NCBI RefSeq assembly: GCF_900110255.1
Contig: NZ_FODD01000036.1
Location: 1 to 64,000 of the forward strand
DNA: 64,000 nt
Direction of reading: 5' to 3'
Source of the DNA: Actinacidiphila rubida
Lineage (GTDB): Bacteria > Actinomycetota > Actinomycetes > Streptomycetales > Streptomycetaceae
Position 1 is the first letter of the stretch; each line of letters opens with the position of its first letter. The notes under the pieces are model-generated. The model saw only the letters and a program-made list of their open reading frames with translations, made no database searches and was not told where the DNA came from. This document shows, one piece after another, positions 17,701 to 25,893 of the stretch. The position numbers and the translations under genes are program-made.

Positions 17701-17740
17701 CGCGGCGGCCGCCCCGGTCCCCCCGGGAACGGCCGCCGCG
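17701..17740. terminator. Bidirectional hairpin terminator between glgC and the GH92 gene
   Basis: Perfect 11-bp arms CGCGGCGGCCG (17701-17711) and CGGCCGCCGCG (17730-17740) with an 18-nt loop that can itself pair (CCCGG..CCGGG). It lies in the 81-bp gap between convergent genes and can serve both. Confidence 0.6.
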
Positions 17741-17770
17741 TCGCCCTGGTCGCGCCAGGACGGACACGAA

Positions 17771-20700
17771 CTAGCTGCCGTACACCTCCAGTTCGTAGAT
17801 GCGCGCGGCGGGATCGGTGGTCTGCGTCGGGGTGATCACGCTGAGCCGGACGTAACGCCCGGTGGCGCTCACTGCGTTGGTGGTGGAGTCGGCGGTGTTG
17901 CCGCGGACCTGGGCGACGGTGGTCCAGGTGGCGTTGTCGGCGGACACCGCGAGGTCGAAGTCCTTGGTGTCCCAGCCGGCGTCCTCACCGCCCGCGCCGG
18001 CGTGCCGCACCACGAGCGAGGTCAGCGCGTGCGACGCGCCCAGGTCGACGGTCAGCGTCTTGGTGCCCGCCGCCTTGGAGCACCACTTGTCGCTGGTGCC
18101 GCCGGTGTAGCTGCCGTTGATCGCCTTGTCCGGCGTCTCCGTCGTGGCGCACGAGTCCGAGCCGGTGGCGGTGCCGCCCAGCACCAGGTCGCGGGGTCCG
18201 CCGCCGTACACCTCCAGTTCGTAGATCCGGCTCGCGGTGTCCGAGGTCTGCGTCGGCGTCGTCACGTTGAGCCGCACGTAACGTGCCTGGCGCGCCGAGA
18301 CGGGACTGTAGGTGCGGCTGGAGCGTGAGCCGGTGACGGTCGCCGCCGTGGTCCAGGTCGAGCCGTCGGTGCTGGTCTGGAGCTGGAAGGTCGCGGTGTT
18401 CCAGTCCGTGGTCTCGCCGCCGAGCGCCGCGTGCTTGACCACGAACGACGAGACGGTCTGCGCCGAGCCCAGGTCGACCTGCAGGCTCGCGCCCGCGGTC
18501 TTCGAGCACCACTTGCTGTTGTTCGTCAGGCTGCCGTCGACGGCCTTGTCGCCGCTCTCGGCCGTGGCGCAGGCCGTGGACGCGGTCACCGGCCGGCCCT
18601 GGGCCAGGTTCGGGCCGAGGTCCGGCGCGGCCGGGACCGGGGTGGCGCCGTCCTGGAAGGACGGCGGCGCGTCGGAGGCCGCGGTGCCGTACGTCGTGCT
18701 CGGCGTCGCGCCCATGGTGAAGTCGACGGTGCCGCCCGCCGCGATGTCCGGGTAGCGCAGGTAACTGTGCGTCGTGGAAGTCCCGTTGACCCTCATGCTC
18801 TGCACGTACGCGCCGCTGCCCGACGACGTCAGGGTGATGTCGCCGCCGGGCCGCTGCAGCAGCACCGAGGGGAACGAGGGCCCGTTGACCGCGAGCGTGT
18901 CGGCGCCCGGCGTCGCCGGGTACAGGCCCAGCGCCGCCCACACGTACCACGCCGAGGTCGCCCCCAGGTCGTCGTTGCCGGGCAGGCCGCCGGGGCCGGT
19001 GGTGTAGGACTGCGTCATCACCTTGTGCACCGCGTCGGAGGCGCCCGCCGGGTCGCCGGCGAAGTCGTAGGCCCACGGCACGCCGTGCTCGGGCTCGTTG
19101 CCGATGTAGTAGTAGGGGCGGCTCTGGCCCGCGTTGACCTCGGTGAAGTGGTGGTCGAGCCGCTGGACCGCGGTCGGCCGGCCGCCCATGTCGTTGATCA
19201 GGTCGGCGAAGTCGTAGGGCACCATCCAGGTGTACTGGGAGGCGTTGCCCTCGGTGAAGCCGGTCTGGCTCGCGGGGTCCAGCGGCCAGACGTAGGTGCC
19301 GTCGGTGTTGCGCGGCTGGACGTATCCCGACTCGGTGCTGAAGGTGTTCCGCCAGTACTGCGCCCGCGCCATGTGGGTGCTGTAACTGGCCGTGTCGCCG
19401 AGGGCCTTGGCGAACTGGGCGACGGCGAAGTCCGAGGCCGAGTACTCCAGGGAGTCGGACGGCGCGCCGTTGAGGTAGTGGAGGCTGGTGTACGTCGACT
19501 GGCGGCCGCGGATCGCGGACCCCTGCGTGGTGCCGCCGTTGGACGCCTTCTCCATCAGGGACAGCGCCGCCGCGGTGTCGAAGTCCCGGGCGCCGAAGGC
19601 GTACATGCTGCTGACGATGATCGGTCCGGGGTCGCCGGTCATCACGAAGTCCTCGTTGGTCTGCTGCGACCATTTCGGCAGCAGTCCGCCCTGCTGGCCG
19701 TCCAGCACCATGGACTTGGCGATGTCCGCGGCCTCCGTGGGCGCGACCAGTGCGACGAGCGCCGCCCACGAGCGGTAGATGTCCCAGCCGGAGTAGTTCT
19801 GGTACACCGGGCGGGCCGAGTTGTGCACGGCGTTGTCGAACCCGCGGTAGTCGCCGTTGGCGTCGCTGGCGACGTTCGGGCTCTGGAAGACGTGGTACAG
19901 CGACGTGTAGAACTTCTTGAGGTCGTCGGTCGCGCCGCCGGTCACCTGGACGCGGTTGAGGACCTGGTTCCACGAGGTGTCCGCGGCGGTGCGCACGCCC
20001 GAGAAGTCCCAGCCGCTGTTCTCCGCCGTCACGTTGGCCTGCGCCCCGGCCACGCTGACGTAACTGAGCCCGACCTTGGCCTGCACCGTCGGGGTGGCGG
20101 TGGTGTCGAACGTGACGTACGCGCCGGTGTTGGTGCCGGTCACGGACGACGAGCCGGCCGAGACGGTGCCACCGGACCAGGTGCCGAACCCGGTCGGCGC
20201 GCGGTCGAAGCGGATGTCGAAGTAGATCTGGTACGTCTTGGACGAGCCGCAGAACCCGCCGGCCGTCACGCTGCCGGTCACCTCGGACCCACTGACCTTG
20301 ACCGATCCGCTGCGGCTGCCGGTGGCGCTGCGGCTGGTGTTGATCAGGAGCCCGGCGCTGGTGGACGCCGGATACGTCAGACGGGCCATGCCGGTCCGCG
20401 TGGTCGCGGTCAGCTCCACCCCGGTGCCGTACTTGTCGAGGCGGTTCTTGTAGTAGCCGGGCGACGCCGACTCGTTGGACTTGGTGTACGGCGACGCGTA
20501 CGCCGTCCAGTTGGTGCCGGGGGAGGTGCTCACCGCGCCGGTGATCGGCATCAGCGGCAGGTCCTCGTTGTTGGCGCAGCCGGCGCCGTCGAAGTGGGTG
20601 AGGCTGAAGTCCTCGACGGACGTGTCGGAGTAGCGGTAGCCGGACGGCGAGGCGGTCGGGGTGTCCGGGCTGAACTGCACGCCGCCGAAGGGGACCACGG

Positions 20701-20908
20701 CGCCGGGGTAGGTGCTGCCGCCCGCCCCGCCGGGCACCGGATTGGGCGCCGAACTGTCGTCGGTGCCGACGAACGGGTCCGCGTACTGGGTGAGGTTGAG
20801 GGTGGCGGCGTGCGCCGGGGCCGAGGTCAGGCCGCCGACGCCGAGGACGGCGAGTAACAAGGCGCTCAGCGCGCCCGCGGTTCGAGAGCGGAGCAAGGCA
20901 GGGAGCAT
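17771..20908 (-). CDS. Secreted GH92 alpha-mannosidase with two C-terminal F5/8C domains
   Basis: 1045 residues. A Sec signal (1-34, ending APAHA) precedes a long GH92 catalytic region (about 40-745). It contains the conserved GNEPEHGVPWAYDFAG and NDDLGATSAWYVWAALGLYP, both hallmark blocks of GH92 inverting, Ca-dependent exo-mannosidases. Two F5/8 type C domains follow, starting at NLAQGRPVTAS and DLVLGGTATGS, each with AVDGS/AINGS..KWC and an LxVDLG block. They probably bind glycan. GH92 enzymes trim mannose from N-glycans or fungal mannan; the linkage preference cannot be read here. The promoter carries a LacI-type operator. Confidence 0.92.
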   Translation of the reverse strand: MLPALLRSRTAGALSALLLAVLGVGGLTSAPAHAATLNLTQYADPFVGTDDSSAPNPVPGGAGGSTYPGAVVPFGGVQFSPDTPTASPSGYRYSDTSVEDFSLTHFDGAGCANNEDLPLMPITGAVSTSPGTNWTAYASPYTKSNESASPGYYKNRLDKYGTGVELTATTRTGMARLTYPASTSAGLLINTSRSATGSRSGSVKVSGSEVTGSVTAGGFCGSSKTYQIYFDIRFDRAPTGFGTWSGGTVSAGSSSVTGTNTGAYVTFDTTATPTVQAKVGLSYVSVAGAQANVTAENSGWDFSGVRTAADTSWNQVLNRVQVTGGATDDLKKFYTSLYHVFQSPNVASDANGDYRGFDNAVHNSARPVYQNYSGWDIYRSWAALVALVAPTEAADIAKSMVLDGQQGGLLPKWSQQTNEDFVMTGDPGPIIVSSMYAFGARDFDTAAALSLMEKASNGGTTQGSAIRGRQSTYTSLHYLNGAPSDSLEYSASDFAVAQFAKALGDTASYSTHMARAQYWRNTFSTESGYVQPRNTDGTYVWPLDPASQTGFTEGNASQYTWMVPYDFADLINDMGGRPTAVQRLDHHFTEVNAGQSRPYYYIGNEPEHGVPWAYDFAGDPAGASDAVHKVMTQSYTTGPGGLPGNDDLGATSAWYVWAALGLYPATPGADTLAVNGPSFPSVLLQRPGGDITLTSSGSGAYVQSMRVNGTSTTHSYLRYPDIAAGGTVDFTMGATPSTTYGTAASDAPPSFQDGATPVPAAPDLGPNLAQGRPVTASTACATAESGDKAVDGSLTNNSKWCSKTAGASLQVDLGSAQTVSSFVVKHAALGGETTDWNTATFQLQTSTDGSTWTTAATVTGSRSSRTYSPVSARQARYVRLNVTTPTQTSDTASRIYELEVYGGGPRDLVLGGTATGSDSCATTETPDKAINGSYTGGTSDKWCSKAAGTKTLTVDLGASHALTSLVVRHAGAGGEDAGWDTKDFDLAVSADNATWTTVAQVRGNTADSTTNAVSATGRYVRLSVITPTQTTDPAARIYELEVYGS

Positions 20909-20986
20909 GGGGGGAACCACCTTCTCGCGGAGGCGGCGCGGCGTCGTGACACCGGGCGGCCTCGGGGCACGGGGCTGCTCGAAGCG

Positions 20987-21000
20987 TGTGAACGTTACCA
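20987..21000. promoter_or_regulatory. LacI/PurR-type operator of the GH92 gene
   Basis: TGTGAACGTTACCA is a near-palindrome around AACGTT and fits the TGNNAACGTTNNCA form of many LacI-family sites. It lies 11 bp downstream of the predicted -10, a blocking position. Confidence 0.6.
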
Positions 21001-21011
21001 AGCGCGTGCGA

Positions 21012-21041
21012 ATTGTTGAGGTGTACCTGACGCCCTGTCAA
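21012..21041 (-). promoter_or_regulatory. Promoter of the GH92 gene
   Basis: On the minus strand TTGACA (21036-21041) is followed after 18 nt by AACAAT (21012-21017), a reasonable vegetative -35/-10 pair, then the LacI-type operator. Confidence 0.55.
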
Positions 21042-21254
21042 GGGCGCGGAACCGGTCTGCGGCAACCGTGGGAGAGGGGGTGGACAGCGGGTCCGAACCT
21101 CGGTGCGCGACGTCTTGACGGACTCCCGAAGTCCCTTCTCGGCGACCTGTTCTGAGTGAGCGTCAGCTTGCGCTCGCGGCCCGATCGGCTGGGAACGTCA
21201 CGGCACGTTGGAAGCCGAAACCTCCCTCGGTCCGCAGATCCTCGGGATGATGTG

Positions 21255-21947
21255 ATGCGGATCACTGAGACTGCGGTCTCCGATCGGACAACACAAGACA
21301 TGGACCCTTCTGTGCACGCCCGGATCCGGGCAGGAGACCCTGACGCGTTCAGGGAGATATTCCAGAGCCATGCTCAGATGGTCTACCGCCATGCCGTGCG
21401 GGTTACCGCTGACTGGGCTCTGGCTGAGGATGTCGTCTCGCTGACGTTCTTGGAGGCGTGGCGACTGCGAGGCAAGCTTCGGGACGAAGGGGATTCCCTG
21501 CGGCCATGGTTGATGGGCATTGCGACGAACGTCCTGCGTAACAGGGCGCGCGCCGCACGACGGCACGAACGGGCGCTGGCCCGTCTGCCGGCGACACAGG
21601 CCGTGCCCGACTTCGCCGACGAGCTGATCGGTCGGATAGGGGACGCTGAGGAACTATCCGCGGCTCAGGCAGGATTGGCGAGGCTTCGCCAGTCCGAGCG
21701 TGACGTGTTCACGCTCTGCGTCTGGTCCGGACTCAGCTATCACGACGCAGCCCAGGCCCTGGGCGTTCCCGTGGGAACGGTCCGCTCCAGGCTTGCCCGG
21801 GCTCGGTCGAGGTTGCGCAAACTGGCAGAGGAGGAGCTGAAGAAAAGACAGGCCGATCGAAGAAGAACGGAACCGAAGTCTGGGAGCGGACAAGTACAGG
21901 GTGGTCGCAGCGAAGCGGCTCGGTCGAGTGAGGAGAGGAACCGATGA
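21255..21947 (+). CDS. ECF sigma factor (SigE-like), linked to a CU044_5270-type membrane protein
   Basis: 230 residues from the ATG at 21255; later in-frame starts (such as 21300) are possible because no clear ribosome site is seen. Region 2 shows RAGDPDAFREIFQSHAQMVYRH and DWALAEDVVSLTFLEAW; region 4 shows RLRQSERDVFTLCVWSGLSYHDAAQALGVPVGTVRSRL (each given in part). The stop overlaps the start of the next gene (ATGA). The codon choice is visibly less GC-rich at third positions than in flanking genes, consistent with transfer. Its regulon and signal are unknown; the coupled membrane protein is the obvious candidate for control. Confidence 0.82.
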   Translation: MRITETAVSDRTTQDMDPSVHARIRAGDPDAFREIFQSHAQMVYRHAVRVTADWALAEDVVSLTFLEAWRLRGKLRDEGDSLRPWLMGIATNVLRNRARAARRHERALARLPATQAVPDFADELIGRIGDAEELSAAQAGLARLRQSERDVFTLCVWSGLSYHDAAQALGVPVGTVRSRLARARSRLRKLAEEELKKRQADRRRTEPKSGSGQVQGGRSEAARSSEERNR

Positions 21948-22708
21948 TCATCAATCCGTGGCGGCGGGTGAAACCGCTGGATCACGCGGAGTTGGCGCAG
22001 CTGCTTCCGGCGCCCGGCGATCCGGTTCTCTCGGAAGGCCGCCAACGCCTACTTGAGGACTTCCTGATGAGCAAGTTGACAGTGGACAACGTGCATCGCG
22101 TTCGCTCGCGCCGCCGCATGGCTGTGCGTCTGGCGGTTCCCGCCGCCCTGGCGGCCGCATTGACTGGAACAGTGCTGGCCATCAACCAGGCCACCGGTGG
22201 GCCGGCGTCCCCAGCCCCTGCGACCAGCCGTGCGTCCGCGGATGGCTCGTCGATGCAGATCACCACTGCGGCATACACGCTGAGCCGCAAGCCGGGCCAG
22301 GTCGTCAAGGTCATTTTTCTCAAGAAGGGGGTGCCTATGCCGACTCGGCTGCGAAACGACCTGCAGCGCATGGGTGTCAAGGCACGTGTCTACATGGCCA
22401 GTACCACCTGCACGGAGCACTACGGCCCCATTCCCGATTACGAACCCGAAAGCATCTTCCTTAAGGCCGTGCAAGGCCAGCGTCGCGATGGCGTCAGCAC
22501 GGCAACGATCCGGCTCAACGAGATCCCGGCTGGTGACACTCTGGAAGTGACCTACGTTCCCGTAGAGGATCACGGAGAACATTCTTACCTGGTGCAATTC
22601 GGCCTCAATAGAATCAAGTCGCCCGACTCCGAGTGTATCCGCGCGGCCGGTATACCCGTGCACATCATTCACCCGACGCAACTTCCGCTGTCACCGTCTC
22701 GTCGGTGA
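21944..22708 (+). CDS. CU044_5270-family-like membrane protein, possible anti-sigma partner
   Basis: 254 residues. A cytoplasmic N-terminus with ELAQLLPAPGDPVLSEGRQRLLE is typical of proteins encoded right after ECF sigma genes in actinobacteria. One membrane segment (about 45-65, AVRLAVPAALAAALTGTVLA) follows, then an extracytoplasmic domain of about 180 residues with two Cys (in TTCTEH and DSECIR). The ATG overlaps the sigma stop and has AGGAG upstream. The topology (short inside, one helix, large outside) fits a signal-sensing anti-sigma factor, but no zinc-binding anti-sigma motif is seen, so the role is inferred from position. Codon use is less GC-rich than in neighbouring genes. Confidence 0.6.
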   Translation: MIINPWRRVKPLDHAELAQLLPAPGDPVLSEGRQRLLEDFLMSKLTVDNVHRVRSRRRMAVRLAVPAALAAALTGTVLAINQATGGPASPAPATSRASADGSSMQITTAAYTLSRKPGQVVKVIFLKKGVPMPTRLRNDLQRMGVKARVYMASTTCTEHYGPIPDYEPESIFLKAVQGQRRDGVSTATIRLNEIPAGDTLEVTYVPVEDHGEHSYLVQFGLNRIKSPDSECIRAAGIPVHIIHPTQLPLSPSRR

Positions 22709-22711
22709 CCG

Positions 22712-22851
22712 CTGTGGCGCCACCGAGAAGACCGTCGACCGGGCCCTGGCCACGGCGCGGACACGGGTCGAACGCGGTATCGCTCGGCTGAAATCCTGGA
22801 GTGATTCCGCTGGCTTGACGACACGGACAACTTCAACAGGACCAAGGACGT
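22712..22851 (+). pseudogene. Transposase fragment (IS5-like, C-terminal end)
   Basis: Immediately after the previous stop, an open frame reads TEKTVDRALATARTRVERG then IARLKSW before drifting into a stop at 22849-22851. The pattern (N)RALAxARxRVERGIARLKSWRIF is characteristic of the C-terminus of IS5-family DDE transposases. No start, catalytic DDE region or terminal repeats remain. It marks an old insertion next to the ECF gene pair. Confidence 0.6.
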
Positions 22852-23004
22852 GAAGGCCTGCTTCGCGGAGATCCTGGCGACCAGTACGACCCGCAGGACA
22901 TGATCGGCAAGATGGTCGAGATCATCGGCGCCGAGCGCGGCAACTACCGCAACGCCCTCCGCGGCAGAACGTGGAGCTCTATGGGCCTCGACCGTCACTC
23001 CTGA
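22805..23004 (+). pseudogene. Frameshifted remnant of an unrecognised gene
   Basis: From 22805 one frame reads FRWLDDTDNFNRTKDVKAC then FAEIL. A second frame takes over at 22879 with DQYDPQDMIGKMVEIIGAER then GNYRNALRG and stops at 23002-23004. A single missing base would join the two into one coherent, non-repetitive sequence. The content looks like real protein, but I do not recognise the family. It has no start codon or ribosome site. Confidence 0.4.
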
Positions 23005-23016
23005 CGGGGCGGCGGC

Positions 23017-23883
23017 TCAGCCGGCCATGGCGTCGAGTGCGGCGATCGCGTCGGGCGGCAGCGTCAGTCCGGCGGCTGCGACGTTCTCGCGCAGGTGGGC
23101 CGGCGACGAGGTGCCGGGGATGAGGACCATGGTGGGTGAGCGCTGCAGCAACCACGCCAGGGCCACCTGCTGGCCGGAGGCCCCGACCCGTTCGGCGACG
23201 TCGCTCAGGGTCTGCGACTGCAGCGGGGTGAAGCCGCCGAGGGGGAAGAACGCCGCGTAGGCGATGTTCTCCGCTGCGCAGCGATCGACCAGGGCGTCGT
23301 CGGCGCGGTTGGTCAGGTTGTACAGGTTCTGCAAGGTGACCACCGGGGCGACGGCCTGAGCCGCGGTGAGCTGGCCGGCGGTGACCCCGCTGAGGCCGAG
23401 ATGGCGGATGAGACCCTCGTCGCGCATTTCCGCGAGGGTGCCGAACCACTCCGCGACGTCGTCGTCGCTGGTGCCGTCCTGGGTGGGGGTGCGCAGGTTG
23501 ACCACGTCCAGCGTCTCGAGGCCGAGGTGCCGCAGGTTGTCGTGTACCTGGGCCCGGAGGGCCGCGCGGTCGTGGGAGGGGATCCAGCCGCCCCGGTCGT
23601 CGCGCCGGCCGCCGACCTTGGTGACGATGTGCAGGTCGTCGGGGTAGGGGTGCAGCGCCTCCCTGATCAGTTCGTTGACGACGGCCGGGCCGTAGAAGTC
23701 GCTGGTGTCGATGTGGGTGAGGCCGAGCCTGACCGCCTCGCGCAGCACGGCGACGGCCTGGTCGCGGTCCTCGGGCGGCCCGAGGACGCCCGGACCGGTC
23801 AGCTGCATGGCGCCGTATCCCATGCGGGTGATGATCAGGTCCGGGGCGAGGGCCAGGGTCTGGAGGGCGGAACCGGTGGTCAT
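23017..23883 (-). CDS. pdxI: Aldo-keto reductase of the pyridoxal reductase (PdxI/YdbC) type
   Basis: 288 residues; the ATG at 23883 has AAGGA 5 nt upstream. The sequence follows Escherichia coli PdxI closely in layout: RMGYGAMQLTGPGVLGPPEDR, THIDTSDFYGPAVVN, DDLHIVTKVGGRR, DVVNLRT, FFPLGGFTPLQS and VALAWLLQRSP. Asp, Tyr and Lys of the AKR catalytic tetrad are present. The usual His position lies in NLRT/NLRV, as in PdxI. PdxI reduces pyridoxal to pyridoxine with NADPH. The substrate assignment rests on remembered family resemblance, so a broader AKR role remains possible. It stands alone in the island. Confidence 0.75.
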   Translation of the reverse strand: MTTGSALQTLALAPDLIITRMGYGAMQLTGPGVLGPPEDRDQAVAVLREAVRLGLTHIDTSDFYGPAVVNELIREALHPYPDDLHIVTKVGGRRDDRGGWIPSHDRAALRAQVHDNLRHLGLETLDVVNLRTPTQDGTSDDDVAEWFGTLAEMRDEGLIRHLGLSGVTAGQLTAAQAVAPVVTLQNLYNLTNRADDALVDRCAAENIAYAAFFPLGGFTPLQSQTLSDVAERVGASGQQVALAWLLQRSPTMVLIPGTSSPAHLRENVAAAGLTLPPDAIAALDAMAG

Positions 23884-24068
23884 CTCAGTCCTTCGCAGTC
23901 TGCCCGGCACCAGGTTCTCTCCGACCCGGTGGGGCCGTGGGGCTCCGGTTGGCGGTGCTCGCCCTGGGGGGGCACCCCAACCTGGCGTCGTCTTCGTCGG
24001 TGGGCTGCGGGTAGTCGGCCGGCGCGCAGTGGCTTGCATCCGCGGTGGACCTCATGGCCGCTCGGACG

Positions 24069-25583
24069 TCAACGGGCCCACGCGCGCTGGTAGATGTGTT
24101 CGGCGAGCATGATGACGGTGACGTTGGTGGTGGAGGAGGTGACTTCGGGGATGATCGAGGCGTCCACGACTCGCAGCCCGTTGACGCCCTTGACTGCCCC
24201 GACGGAGTCGACGACGGCCCAGGGGTCGTCCGCCCCGCCCATCGGCGCCGTGGACGTGGGATGGCCGTAGATCGCCGGGTTCTCGGCGATGATCCGCGCC
24301 AGGTCCGCGTCGTTGGTCACCGCGTCACCTGGGGAGAGCTCCTGTGCGACGAAGGGGGCGAAGGCAGGATCGCGGGCAATGGCGCGGCTGATCTTCACGG
24401 CCTCCAGAATCCGGCGGGCGTCCCGTTCGGTGCCGAGGAAGTTCGAGTCGATGACGGGTTGGTCCGCGGGATCCGTGCTGGCCAGGGTGAGGGTGCCGAT
24501 GGACTCCGGCCGCGTCAGGGCGGCCTGCAGCACGATCGCTCCTCCGGTGGGGCTGGCGTCACCGGGCATCAGGTGCGTGGCGGTGATGTGCAGGTCGAGT
24601 TCGCCGTCCGCCGCCTCGCTTGAGGCCGTCCACAGCAGGGTGCCGACCGCGGGGGTCATCTCCAGGTGGTCGGGCGCCAGCGCGTAGGCGTTGAAGTAGC
24701 CCAACTGGTCCTGAAGCCGCCGTCCGACCGGCAGGTCGGCGACGACGTCGATGCCGAGGCCGGTCAGATCGGCGGCCGGTCCGATGCCGGAGCGCAGCAG
24801 GACGGCCGGGCTGCCGTACGTCCCTCCGCAGAGCACCACCTCGCGGGCCGCATGGACCGTGCCGTCCGCTGTGAGGACGCCGGTGGTGGTGGTGCCGTCG
24901 AACAGCACGCGGTCGACGTTGACGTCGCCGTGGATGGCGAGGTTCGGGCGCTTCCTGACCTCCTCGGTGAGGTAGGCCAGCCCCGTGTTCTGCCGGACCC
25001 CCTCGACGACGTCGACGGGGTAGCCGCCGGCACCGCTCTGTTCGGCACCGTTGAAGTCGTGCACAAGCTTGTAACCCCGCGCGACAGAGGCCTCGACGAA
25101 GGCCCACAGGGACGGTGTCAACTCCGACTCCGTGCGTTGCCGGAGCGACAGTGGACCCGAGCGCCCGTGGAAGGCGTCGTCGCCGGTCGGGGTGTTCTCC
25201 AGCCGCTTGAACACCGGCAGCACGTCCTCGAACGTCCAGCCCTCGACCCCGTGTTCGCTCCAGCTGGCGAAGTCGGCGGCGCGTGAGCGCAGGGCGACTC
25301 CGGCGTTGACGGCCGAGCTGCCGCCGAGCACCTTGCCGCGCGGGGTCGGCAGCTCTTGCGCCTGAGCCGTGCCTCGCGAGGTGTAGCCCCAGTCATGGTC
25401 GGGGTCCGCGATCGTGTCCGCGTCCTTCAGAGCGGGAGGATAGGCACCGGGGGCGTAGACGGGGCCGGCCTCCAGGAGCACCACCGTGCGGGCGGGGTCC
25501 TGGCTGAGGCGGGCGGCGAGGACGGCGCCGGCCGAACCGCCACCGACGATCAAAACGTCCGCGATCTCTGTCTGGTCGCGCAT
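24069..25583 (-). CDS. GMC-family FAD oxidoreductase (choline dehydrogenase-like)
   Basis: 504 residues; AAGGAG lies 6 nt before the ATG at 25583. The FAD-binding Rossmann motif is DVLIVGGGSAGAVLAARLS (about 9-27). GMC signature 1 is PTPRGKVLGGSSAVNAGV, and signature 2 is GGTYGSPAVLLRSGIGP. The C-terminal catalytic His is in YGHPTSTAPMGG, with the second catalytic position near SSTTNVTVIMLAEHI. There is no signal peptide. GMC enzymes oxidise alcohols or sugars; the substrate cannot be told. It is followed downstream by a PdxI-like reductase and preceded by fossil iron-sulfur genes. Confidence 0.87.
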   Translation of the reverse strand: MRDQTEIADVLIVGGGSAGAVLAARLSQDPARTVVLLEAGPVYAPGAYPPALKDADTIADPDHDWGYTSRGTAQAQELPTPRGKVLGGSSAVNAGVALRSRAADFASWSEHGVEGWTFEDVLPVFKRLENTPTGDDAFHGRSGPLSLRQRTESELTPSLWAFVEASVARGYKLVHDFNGAEQSGAGGYPVDVVEGVRQNTGLAYLTEEVRKRPNLAIHGDVNVDRVLFDGTTTTGVLTADGTVHAAREVVLCGGTYGSPAVLLRSGIGPAADLTGLGIDVVADLPVGRRLQDQLGYFNAYALAPDHLEMTPAVGTLLWTASSEAADGELDLHITATHLMPGDASPTGGAIVLQAALTRPESIGTLTLASTDPADQPVIDSNFLGTERDARRILEAVKISRAIARDPAFAPFVAQELSPGDAVTNDADLARIIAENPAIYGHPTSTAPMGGADDPWAVVDSVGAVKGVNGLRVVDASIIPEVTSSTTNVTVIMLAEHIYQRAWAR

Positions 25584-25608
25584 GTCGATCTCCTTGTCCC
25601 GGCAGCTT

Positions 25609-25744
25609 TCCGTCGCTCAGCGTGCCGTCGAAGTCGGTGGTGAGGCGGGTTCCGTCGCATCAGGGCCTGTTCGCAGGACTGTCCGCAACGGCAGAGGGAC
25701 ATCGGGTCCTGGCGCGGGATCTCCCGGCCATCAACATCGGTCAC
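25609..25744 (-). pseudogene. Frameshifted CDGSH iron-sulfur protein remnant
   Basis: From 25744 leftwards the frame reads VTDVDGREIPRQDPMSLCRC then GQS. After 16 nt, another frame reads CDGTRLTTDFDGTLSDG (25609-25659). In intact CDGSH proteins these blocks are joined by five residues (CRCGQSxxxxxCDGTH), which is 15 nt, so one inserted base breaks the gene. It has no start codon of its own. It abuts the 2Fe-2S fossil at 25731-25859. Confidence 0.6.
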
Positions 25745-25859
25745 CGCAGCCGCGCTTCGTTCCTCGCAGCCCCAGCACATCCCGCAGTACCCACGGCAGC
25801 GTTCGCGCCTCGTACCGGTCGTCGCCCCCGACGTCGGCACCGTTCACGTTCAGTTCCAC
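25731..25859 (-). pseudogene. Truncated [2Fe-2S] oxidoreductase small-subunit fragment
   Basis: From the GTG at 25859 the frame reads VELNVNGADVGGDDRYEA then RTLPWVLRDVLGLRGTKRGC and stops shortly after. This is the N-terminal end of a xanthine-dehydrogenase/isoquinoline-oxidoreductase-type [2Fe-2S] subunit (pattern: LxWVLRDxLGLTGTKxGCG), cut just at the first cluster Cys. No molybdopterin subunit genes are nearby. Its end merges into the CDGSH fossil, so a deletion joined two genes. Confidence 0.6.
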
Positions 25860-25893
25860 GACAGCACCCCGGGCGTCGGATCGGACGGGAGGG

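Larger units (their letters stand above)
20909..21254. other. Divergent promoter region between GH92 and ECF sigma genes
   Basis: This 346-bp stretch holds the GH92 promoter and LacI-type operator (listed separately) and the promoter side of the ECF sigma gene. No gene is supported. Base composition drops visibly from about 21.1 kb on, marking the left limit of a less GC-rich segment. Confidence 0.5.

Noticed and set aside
17985-21065. A 1026-codon minus-strand frame
   Set aside because: It is a shifted shadow of the GH92 gene, rich in Arg and His, without domain motifs.
21156-21254. Upstream extension of the ECF sigma gene to 21156
   Set aside because: The added 33 residues do not resemble sigma factors and cover the likely promoter. 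A start at 21255 or later fits the family better.
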